From: an uncultured Chloroflexota bacterium
GTDB lineage: Bacteria; Chloroflexota; Anaerolineae; Caldilineales; Caldilineaceae
DNA: 25,762 nt
Assembly: GCA_903858085.1 (NCBI GenBank)
Contig: CAIOHJ010000024.1
Location: forward strand, 1-25,762
Direction: 5' to 3'
Position 1 is the stretch's first letter; the number at the start of each line of letters is the position of its first letter. The position numbers and the translations under genes are program-made. The notes below the pieces were generated by a model. That model ran no database searches. It saw nothing but the letters and a program-made list of their open reading frames with translations, and was not told the DNA's origin. This document shows, piece by piece, positions 20,098-25,762 of this stretch.

Positions 20098-22383
20098 TCA
20101 CCGCCGGGCTGGGCTCGGCTCTATGGTTGCGATCTGAATCTGGCCGTCGCCCGCAGGCCAGCCTGCCGGGGCTGTCACCGGCAGCCGCACGCTTCCTGCG
20201 CTGGCAGATTCGTACAGACCCACCCAGACCGTGTAGGGGCGGGCTGTCGGGGGTGTCGTTTCTCCCAGCACAACCGCAAAGTGGCTTTGAATCCGGTCGC
20301 CAGCGCGCCAGTAGCGGGTCGGGAAACGTTCCCCGGCTGGTGCCCGGTCATCGCCGGCGACGCGCCGCCCGTTGGCGTCCAGGAGATGGACAAACGCAGT
20401 GTAATCGGTGGCCGGCGTTCCGATCGCCTCCCAATCCAGCGTGACCGAGAGGGTAGCGGTGGCTGTGATGAAGGTTGTCGCCTGGCTGGCCAGCCGGATG
20501 ACAGCCCCAAACTCGCTGCCGACAGCCTGGCCAGCCAGCGCACTGTCCTGGAGCGGCTCGACCACCACCCTCCCAATCAACGGTGTGAGTTCCTCTCCCT
20601 CGGCTGTGTAGGCGGGGAGGGGCAGATAGGTCTCTGCTGCTTCGGTCTGGGGGTCGATGAAGCCCACATAGAGCCGAGCGGCCAGCGGCGATCCGGCAGC
20701 GACCGGCCTGTCGACCATCAGCTCGTAGCTGTCGGCATAGATCGCACCTGCTTTCCACTCGCGGGTTGGCCGCCGCCCCCACCCCGGGTGGGTGGTCAGA
20801 TTGGCAATTTCTTGATTGTTTTCGTCTAGTAATTGCAGAAAAAGTTGATAATTGTTCTCCAGCGGCTGGTCTGTGCGCAGATAGAGGGTGACTGGCAGGG
20901 GGGTATCGGCGCGCAGACGGGGTGTGGCCAGGTGGACGCCGAGCAGATGGAGCGATTGGTTCTGTCCATAGCGCAGGTCGAGGGGGGTGGCCTCAGTGTC
21001 TACGGCGGCGACGGGTGGCGGGGGGTAGTAGGCGGTGGGCAGCAGCCAGAGCAGGGCATAGAGGGACATGGCGGTCAGCAGGGTGGGCAGGGAGAGCCAG
21101 GCCAGCCGTTGCAGAGGGGCTGCCAGTCGTTGCAGCCCGCTGTGAAGGCCCCACACGAGCAGGAGGGTGAAGGGGGCCAGAGCAGGAAAGAGCAGGCGCC
21201 CCTGGCTGCCGGTGGCCTGCAGCGTCCAGTAGAGCAGCAGCAGAGCCATCATGGCCAGCCAGAGCCAGCAGAGCAGCAGCACCTGTGTTGCAGGGGGGAT
21301 CGAGCGCAGCCCTGCTCGATCTTGCAGGAGAGGGCGCAGCTGCTGGAGCGTGGCGATGGCTGCTCCCCCCAGCCCGACGAGGGTGAGCAGATCCATCCAC
21401 CCATAGAACCAGTCAGGCAGCAGCAGGTTGAACCATCCGAACAGCCCCCAGGCAGAATAGCGCAGCCCAGCAAATTCTGGCCAGAACGCCTGCCAGGAGA
21501 GGGGTTCCTGGCGGCGTCCATTCATCTCCATCAGGTGGGAGAGTCCGCTCCAGTCGCCGTAGAGGGCGAGGTTGCGTCCGTACCACCAACCTGCGATGAG
21601 CAAGGCTGGGATTCCTGCCCACAGCAGTGCTTGTACCGGGAGCTGTTTCTGGCGGCGCTGCCAGGCGAGCCAGAGAACCACCAGCCCGCTCAGGGGCAGC
21701 AGCCCTACCCCCTGCAGCTTGCTGAGGGCAGCGAGTCCCAGGGCGATGCCGAGCACGCCCCATTCCCAGCGGTGGATTGGGGTGTCTGGGGTTCTGGTCA
21801 GCAGGCGTGCCAGCCAGAGCAGGGTCAGTGTGCTGGCAGCGATCACGGCGTTGTCGTTCGAGAAGGAGGCACTCAAAAAAACGAACTGGGGGATGGTTGC
21901 TGCCAGGGCCAGTGCTGCCAGCGGCAGCCGGTTGGGCAGTGCAAAACAGGCCAGCCGGTAGATTCCCCACAGGGTTGCGGCGCCCAGCAGCAGCGAGATC
22001 CAGCGTCCGACGTGCAAGGCCAGGTTGCTGCCGGTCAGCGGGCGCCACTGGCCGGAGGTCAGCATAAAGTTTTTATTGCCCGGGGTCAGCGGGTCACCGA
22101 TATTGGCGCGGGGATTTTCCACTGCCAGCGCAGCAAAGTCACTCTGATCGATCGCTGCTGTGGCGGCTCCAGCCAGCAGATAATAGAGGGGTGCCTGGCT
22201 GCCTTCCTGTGCCCACGGGCCTGGGGTGGTTGGATCCTGGAGGGGGAGGCCCTGGCCCTGGGCGACATGGCGGGCAAACGCATAGTGGAAGGGTTCGTCG
22301 GGGGTTTCAAAGGCGGGGACGACCAGGCTGTAGGCCAGCCCCAATCCTCCAAAAAGCACAAAAATCCAGCGGGCGGCGTTCAT
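20098..22383 (-). CDS. GT-C membrane protein (DUF2142/ArnT-like) with two C-terminal beta-sandwich modules
   Basis: This 761-residue protein starts at the ATG at 22383, overlapping the upstream GT-C gene stop (ATGA). The first about 470 residues hold around ten membrane segments. The first outside loop has FETPDEPFHYAFARHVAQGQGLPL, the acidic 'P-D-E-P-x-H' motif of DUF2142-type GT-C proteins, which places a catalytic Asp/Glu on the outer face. ATGSQGRLLFPALAPFTLLL is a typical later motif. From about 485 two related beta-sandwich modules follow (about 485-620 and 625-755); each has a 'pLPVTLYLRT' or 'TLSVTLDWEA' strand, a 'FLQLLDENNQ' or 'FVHLLDANGR' strand, a 'PTREWKAGA' or 'PTRYWRAGD' turn and a final 'ARLYVGFID' or 'VWVGLYESA' strand. 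It probably transfers a sugar from polyprenyl phosphate outside the membrane; acceptor unknown. It converges on the Usp gene with only 27 bases between. Confidence 0.82.
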   Translation of the reverse strand: MNAARWIFVLFGGLGLAYSLVVPAFETPDEPFHYAFARHVAQGQGLPLQDPTTPGPWAQEGSQAPLYYLLAGAATAAIDQSDFAALAVENPRANIGDPLTPGNKNFMLTSGQWRPLTGSNLALHVGRWISLLLGAATLWGIYRLACFALPNRLPLAALALAATIPQFVFLSASFSNDNAVIAASTLTLLWLARLLTRTPDTPIHRWEWGVLGIALGLAALSKLQGVGLLPLSGLVVLWLAWQRRQKQLPVQALLWAGIPALLIAGWWYGRNLALYGDWSGLSHLMEMNGRRQEPLSWQAFWPEFAGLRYSAWGLFGWFNLLLPDWFYGWMDLLTLVGLGGAAIATLQQLRPLLQDRAGLRSIPPATQVLLLCWLWLAMMALLLLYWTLQATGSQGRLLFPALAPFTLLLVWGLHSGLQRLAAPLQRLAWLSLPTLLTAMSLYALLWLLPTAYYPPPPVAAVDTEATPLDLRYGQNQSLHLLGVHLATPRLRADTPLPVTLYLRTDQPLENNYQLFLQLLDENNQEIANLTTHPGWGRRPTREWKAGAIYADSYELMVDRPVAAGSPLAARLYVGFIDPQTEAAETYLPLPAYTAEGEELTPLIGRVVVEPLQDSALAGQAVGSEFGAVIRLASQATTFITATATLSVTLDWEAIGTPATDYTAFVHLLDANGRRVAGDDRAPAGERFPTRYWRAGDRIQSHFAVVLGETTPPTARPYTVWVGLYESASAGSVRLPVTAPAGWPAGDGQIQIATIEPSPARR

Positions 22384-24443
22384 GGGGCTGGCAGTGGAAA
22401 GAAGAGGGTCACGCCATCTGGTGCGCGCAGTGCGTCGGCGGATGCGCTCACGGGCAATTTTTCCAATGTTTCGGCGTCGTAGACCTGCAGCGCGTAAAAG
22501 CGGGTGCTGTGAGGGCTGGCTGGCGGCACTGGGGGCAGCTCCACATATTCGAGGATCGTCTTGCCGGGGTCCCAGTAGAGGGTGGGGATATCTCCCTCGT
22601 AGGGCTCGCGTTCGACGGTGGCCAAGGTGCGCAGCGGGCCAGAGTTTTGCTGTTCGAGCAGGCGCCAGATGTAGCGGTAGCGGCGTTCTGGTTTGCGGGT
22701 GACCTGCCAGTACAGACGCAGCTGTGTCGGCAGGCCGGCGGAGGCGGGTTCGACCCTATCGTCGTAGCCTACCAGACGGAGCAGACCGCCAAACTCGGCG
22801 GTCACTGGGCTTTGAATGGCAGGAGCTGTTCCTGCAAAGACTGGGATGGTGGGCAGATAGAGCTGTGCCCGCAGCATGGACTGGCTGAAAAATTCGACAT
22901 CGCGTACCCGCAGGAAGTGGTCGCGCAGCCAGCGTTCGGCATCGTCTTCGAGGTCAAAATACGGGTGTGTGCGCGACTTGACGACCCAGACCCGGTCAAA
23001 GCGTTCGCCCAGGCTGGCCAGCCAGCGGTAGGTCGCTTCTGGCGGCTGGTTGAGCAGGGGGAGCCCGTAAATTCCCAGACGGGCGCCTTCTGCGGCTGCG
23101 GCATAGACCGGTGCGACTGGCAGATAGTAGTCAAAAATTCTCCAGGAGGAGGGGGGGTAGTAGAGCAGAACATCGCCCGGCATGACCCGTCCTGTCAGAT
23201 AGTCGCCCAGATGGGAGTAGTCGTCTTTGGCGTAGCGGTCGAGCGAAAAGTAGTTGACCGTACTCCAGCTGATTCCGGCCCCCAGCAAAAGGGCCAGAAA
23301 CCAGGCCAGCCACCGATTCCACTGGGCGACCACGGCCAGACCGGCCCCGGCCAGGAGCACGGCCAACCCGGCCAGCATGCCCAGATGGCGCGAGTTCATG
23401 TAAAGGGGTTGGATATGGCCCAGCAGATAGACTCCCAGAATTGGCAGCACCAGCCCTGCTGGCAAGATCCAGCCGCCCCGTCGCCAGCCTTCTCGGGAGC
23501 GGACCCCCCAGTGGGTGCCGAGCAGGATCAGGGCGGCAAAAACCAGATTGAGGGGCCAGGTCAGGGCCGGGTCGTTGCTGGGCCCGAGGCTGAAGGCGTT
23601 GAGCAGGTCGAGGAGCAGAATTTCCAGCGAGACCGGAGCAAAATTTTGCCCGGCCTGTTGGCGGAGAGCATTCCAGAGAGCGTAGCCGCCGAGGGCCGCC
23701 CCAATCAGTGCAAGGCCCCCTGCTGCCACAAGGCCAGCTCGGATCTGTCGGCGCAAAGAGCCCAAAATCAGCAAAACCAGGGAGGGCAGCAGCAAAAAGA
23801 GGGCGTAGTAGTGGGTGAGGAGCGCCAGGGTGGCGACGGCGAAAAAGCCGTACAGGGAAGGCCCCTGGGCTCTGGTGCGCTCTGTGGCACGCAGGAGCAG
23901 GTAGGTGGCGAGCAGGGTGAGCGCTGCCCAGAGCGCGTAGGGGCGGGCTTCCTGGCCGTACCAGAGCAGAAACGGATTGACCGCCGCGAGTGCTGTTGCC
24001 CACCAGGCTGTGGTGGGCAGAGCGAGGTCATGGCGTTCCAGCCAGCGAGCCCAAAGATAGACCCCGGCTGTGAAGAGGACAGCCGCCAGCGCTGACAGGT
24101 AACGCAGCACGTAGGCGCTGTCGCCGGCGGATCGGATCAGAAGACTTTGCAGCCAGAAAGAGAAAAACGGGTGCTGGTCGATGGTTTCCAGCTGGGTGAA
24201 GCCGTCCGAAATCCAAATGACCCCGCGCACGAGGTCGCCCAGATCCTCTTCGGCGCGCTGCAGGCTCAAACTTTCGTCCCACCACAGATCTTTGGCGTCC
24301 AGGCCGATGGCGGTGTGGGCGAAGGCGACCCACAACAGGGCCAGCAAAAAAAGACGTGTGAGCCACGTTGGGGCCAAAAAGAGCTGGGAAAAAGCAGCTT
24401 CTCTGGGTGAAGCGGCTGCTGCCGCAGGTCGATCGACACTCAC
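22380..24443 (-). CDS. GT39/PMT-like GT-C membrane glycosyltransferase
   Basis: This 687-residue protein uses a GTG start at 24443, with no Shine-Dalgarno. About eleven to twelve membrane segments cover residues 28-430. The first outer loop carries LWWDESLSLQRAEED, the catalytic-Asp signature of PMT_2/ArnT-like GT-C enzymes, followed by QLETIDQHPFFSFWLQSLLIR with the conserved 'H-P-P/F-F'. The motif NPFLLWYGQEARPYALWAALTLLATY ('Q-E-x-R-x-Y') is typical of this group in Chloroflexota and cyanobacteria. The C-terminal 150 residues form one outer beta-sandwich module related to those of the partner protein (LLRLVGYDDR, PTQLRLYWQV, then GDIPTLYWDPGKTI). Enzymes of this fold move sugars from polyprenyl-phosphate donors to proteins, lipids or glycans. 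It is the first gene of a two-gene operon. Confidence 0.85.
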   Translation of the reverse strand: MSVDRPAAAAASPREAAFSQLFLAPTWLTRLFLLALLWVAFAHTAIGLDAKDLWWDESLSLQRAEEDLGDLVRGVIWISDGFTQLETIDQHPFFSFWLQSLLIRSAGDSAYVLRYLSALAAVLFTAGVYLWARWLERHDLALPTTAWWATALAAVNPFLLWYGQEARPYALWAALTLLATYLLLRATERTRAQGPSLYGFFAVATLALLTHYYALFLLLPSLVLLILGSLRRQIRAGLVAAGGLALIGAALGGYALWNALRQQAGQNFAPVSLEILLLDLLNAFSLGPSNDPALTWPLNLVFAALILLGTHWGVRSREGWRRGGWILPAGLVLPILGVYLLGHIQPLYMNSRHLGMLAGLAVLLAGAGLAVVAQWNRWLAWFLALLLGAGISWSTVNYFSLDRYAKDDYSHLGDYLTGRVMPGDVLLYYPPSSWRIFDYYLPVAPVYAAAAEGARLGIYGLPLLNQPPEATYRWLASLGERFDRVWVVKSRTHPYFDLEDDAERWLRDHFLRVRDVEFFSQSMLRAQLYLPTIPVFAGTAPAIQSPVTAEFGGLLRLVGYDDRVEPASAGLPTQLRLYWQVTRKPERRYRYIWRLLEQQNSGPLRTLATVEREPYEGDIPTLYWDPGKTILEYVELPPVPPASPHSTRFYALQVYDAETLEKLPVSASADALRAPDGVTLFFPLPAP

Positions 24444-24452
24444 AGTTTAGTG

Positions 24453-24481
24453 AGCTTACACCGAACTGGCTGGGATGTAAA
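24453..24481 (-). promoter_or_regulatory. Weak promoter ahead of the GT39-like gene
   Basis: On the minus strand TTTACA (24476-24481) matches the -35 consensus at five of six positions; after 17 bases comes TAAGCT (24453-24458), a poor -10. The predicted start is about three bases before the GTG start codon, so the mRNA would have almost no leader. This agrees with the absence of a ribosome site but rests on a weak -10. Confidence 0.35.
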
Positions 24482-24515
24482 ACCAGCTCTGCTGCCGGAG
24501 GGTGTGTGCTGCTTG

Positions 24516-24538
24516 CAGGGGGAGCTGGTGGCCCCCTG
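24516..24538. other. Hairpin between the nuclease and the GT39-like gene
   Basis: CAGGGGG (24516-24522) pairs with CCCCCTG (24532-24538) across a 9-base loop. It lies just downstream of the nuclease stop on the minus strand. No T-run follows on either strand, so if it ends transcription it does so weakly or with help from Rho. Confidence 0.4.
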
Positions 24539-24546
24539 TGTTGGGG

Positions 24547-25527
24547 TCAAAAGGCCAGTTCTGGGATGTCATCGAGATGAAAGGCCAGGGCTTTCTCGGG
24601 GTCGACCGCAAAGAATTCTTCTTCGTCGTCGAAGAGGTCGAGGGTACCGGCGACATCGCCGCGGTTGCAGCGGCTGCGATAGATACAGTAGGCACAAAAA
24701 CGGCGGCGGTTGGCGGTGGTATCGGCGACTTTGGGAAAATCGGCTTCGCTCTGGCCAGCGAGCAGCCGTTGCAAGATCTGCTGGATCCGTTGCCGGTTGG
24801 CTGCATGCTGGGCTGCGTCGTAGCGAAAGCGGATCGGCTGGCCGGGTGCGGCGGTGAACCAGTAGCACATCTCCACCTGTTCGGGGCGCAGCGTTCCCCA
24901 GGGCAGATGGGCGCTGGCTTCGACCAGAAGATAGGGGTAGAGGATGCTCTGCCAGCGCTGGCGCAGCGCAGCTGGCTCCGAACGACGCCGTGCGGTTTTC
25001 CAGTCGACGATCACTGCGCGGCCGCCGGGCTCGGCTGCGATCAGGTCGTACTTGGCCGCAATCCTGCCAGCGGGGGGCAGGCTGAGGGAAAGCACCTGCT
25101 CGACAGCTTTGTAGGAGTCGGGCAGGTCGTTGGGGCGGTCGTTTTGGTAGGCGGCAAACCAGGTGGAGAGTGGCGGTTCGAGCCCGGCGGCAATCGAGGC
25201 GGGGTCGATGCCGATTTCAGCGCGTTGCACGAGGCGATGAAATCGCTCGCCCATGCGCATCCACGCCTCGTGCTCTTGAACGGGTGTCGCTTCCAGGGCG
25301 GGCCAGGGGAGCTGTTCGAGATAGGTCAGCCAGAACCGTCGTGGGCACTCCTCAAAGGCCTGCAGGCTGGACTGAGAAAAGGTGAAATCGGGGGGCAATC
25401 CTGTGCCCGGTGTCGCCCCAGCCGGTTTGCTGGCCTCTGTGCTGTGTGGGGTTGCTATCTTCAGCCTCCTGAGGGTTGTCTGGATTGCGAAGCGGATTGA
25501 CCTGGGCTTGCAGTCGGTGTCTCCCAA
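24547..25527 (-). CDS. PD-(D/E)XK nuclease-family protein with Fe-S-type cysteines (Cas4/AddB-like domain)
   Basis: The frame is open from a TTG at 25527 (326 residues). The nuclease domain starts near residue 50: FSQSSLQAFEECPRRFWLTYL (Cys61), GERFHRLVQ (His97), AAKYDLIA (Asp161), AVIVDWKTAR (Asp175 and Lys177, the D-x-K core) and QRWQSILYPYLL (QxxxY helix). The C-terminal FCAYCIYRSRC gives Cys278, Cys281 and Cys287, which with Cys61 form the C...C-x2-C-x5-C 4Fe-4S pattern seen in AddB, Cas4 and related RecB-family nucleases. No helicase or cas gene is next to it, so it is a stand-alone member, probably a DNA-end-processing exonuclease. The start is uncertain: a strong AGGAGG (25465-25470) lies six bases before an in-frame ATA, and a TTG lies closer to the domain (GTG LPPDF region). 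Confidence 0.85.
   Translation of the reverse strand: MGDTDCKPRSIRFAIQTTLRRLKIATPHSTEASKPAGATPGTGLPPDFTFSQSSLQAFEECPRRFWLTYLEQLPWPALEATPVQEHEAWMRMGERFHRLVQRAEIGIDPASIAAGLEPPLSTWFAAYQNDRPNDLPDSYKAVEQVLSLSLPPAGRIAAKYDLIAAEPGGRAVIVDWKTARRRSEPAALRQRWQSILYPYLLVEASAHLPWGTLRPEQVEMCYWFTAAPGQPIRFRYDAAQHAANRQRIQQILQRLLAGQSEADFPKVADTTANRRRFCAYCIYRSRCNRGDVAGTLDLFDDEEEFFAVDPEKALAFHLDDIPELAF
25465..25470 (-). promoter_or_regulatory. Strong Shine-Dalgarno-like AGGAGG without a standard start codon
   Basis: AGGAGG on the minus strand is followed by six bases and then ATA (25456-25458) in the nuclease frame. This is ideal spacing for initiation. Either ATA is used as a rare start, the base is a variant of ATG, or the motif is chance coding sequence for Arg-Arg. 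Confidence 0.4.
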
Positions 25528-25547
25528 GAGCAGACAGCCCTGCCTTT

Positions 25548-25556
25548 ATTGTACCA
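25548..25556 (-). promoter_or_regulatory. Extended -10 element for the nuclease gene
   Basis: On the minus strand TGGTACAAT is an extended -10 with five of six hexamer positions matching consensus. No -35 is seen; the region at the expected distance is a run of C opposite G8 (25573-25580). Transcription would start near 25541, about 14 bases before the TTG at 25527. Confidence 0.5.
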
Positions 25557-25609
25557 CAGACGATCCAGTGCAGGGGGGGGAACCCACCTTCTTGGCTTCC
25601 TAAATTCAT

Positions 25610-25626
25610 CCGCCCCGATGGGGCGG
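25610..25626 (-). terminator. GC-rich hairpin after the right-edge gene, possible terminator
   Basis: CCGCCCC (25610-25616), loop GAT, GGGGCGG (25620-25626): a perfect 7-bp stem 14 bases after the stop of the partial gene. On the minus strand it is followed by ATGAATTTA, a poor but AT-rich tract. It probably separates the right-edge gene from the nuclease gene. Confidence 0.5.
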
Positions 25627-25640
25627 GTCGTAGCCATGTT

Positions 25641-25762
25641 TCATTTCACTTGTGTCCTGATCGCTTTTCGCGCAGCCGGCTCCAGGCTGGGGGTATCGTG
25701 TTTGCGCACCCGGCGTCGGACCGCCAGTTCCATGGGGTCAGGTGCTGCTGGGGGGCGGCTGC
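25641..25762 (-). CDS. C-terminal end of an unidentified protein (cut by right edge)
   Basis: Thirty-nine sense codons in one minus-strand frame end at a TGA at 25641-25643. The peptide end is basic: PDPMELAVRRRVRKHD, then TPSLEPAARKAIRTQVK. The frame has the high-GC third positions of the neighbouring genes (GTC, CTG, GTG, GCG), while the other two frames do not, and the hairpin 14 bases downstream fits a gene end. The family cannot be recognised from so short a piece. Confidence 0.5.
   Translation of the reverse strand, partial: SRPPAAPDPMELAVRRRVRKHDTPSLEPAARKAIRTQVK

Noticed and set aside
24547..25527. Cas4 of a CRISPR-Cas locus
   Set aside because: The domain and Cys pattern fit Cas4 as well as AddB, but there is no repeat-spacer array, cas1, cas2 or effector in the window.

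Overview
The window is a GC-rich, gene-dense bacterial chromosome segment with many GTG/TTG starts, very short intergenic gaps and repeated ATGA stop/start overlaps. The gene content suggests a Chloroflexota bacterium of the Anaerolineae/Caldilineae kind: a SARP/BTAD-type regulator, large GT-C membrane proteins with C-terminal beta-sandwich modules, a repeat-built secreted surface protein, and a Lon-like protease of the LonC/YcbZ type. This placement is inferred from gene content; no rRNA, tRNA or other marker gene is present to prove it. I see no insertion sequence, prophage, CRISPR array or RNA gene.

Layout. (a) 1-1718, minus strand: a likely operon of lipoprotein, small sulfotransferase and a BTAD transcriptional regulator cut by the left edge. 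(b) 1719-1963: a divergent control region with three tandem 16-bp repeats, a 20-bp near-palindrome and an extended -10 promoter. It drives a secreted four-module surface protein (1964-3400) that ends at a strong rho-independent terminator. (c) 14490 down to 3444, minus strand: ten tightly packed genes. They are an M50 membrane protease, an HD-domain protein, a prephenate-dehydrogenase-like protein, a GT2, a GT4, a second GT4, a polysaccharide pyruvyl transferase, a third GT4, a sulfatase-superfamily enzyme with Thr at the nucleophile position, and a Wzx-like flippase. This looks like an assembly line for a pyruvylated cell-surface glycan. (d) 14491-14736: a second divergent control region with three 12-bp repeats and two promoters. 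The rightward promoter appears to make a leaderless mRNA. (e) 14737-20070, plus strand: a membrane-anchored clan-A glycosidase, coupled to an orphan family-3 solute-binding protein, then a Lon-like AAA+ protease and a two-domain universal stress protein. (f) 24443 down to 20098, minus strand: two coupled GT-C membrane glycosyltransferases with one and two copies of a C-terminal beta-sandwich module. (g) 25527 down to 24547, minus strand: a stand-alone PD-(D/E)XK nuclease with a four-Cys Fe-S signature. (h) 25641-25762: the last 39 codons of an unidentified minus-strand gene.

How the parts may work together. Most of the window serves the cell envelope. Nucleotide-sugar glycosyltransferases (GT2, GT4) and the pyruvyl transferase would build a lipid-linked glycan in the cytoplasm, and the flippase would export it. 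The GT-C enzymes would act outside on polyprenyl-phosphate sugars. A lipoprotein, a surface protein and an anchored glycosidase sit on the outside. The Lon-like protease and Usp form a small stress module between the two envelope blocks. All functions come from motifs read by eye; substrates are not determinable from the sequence.
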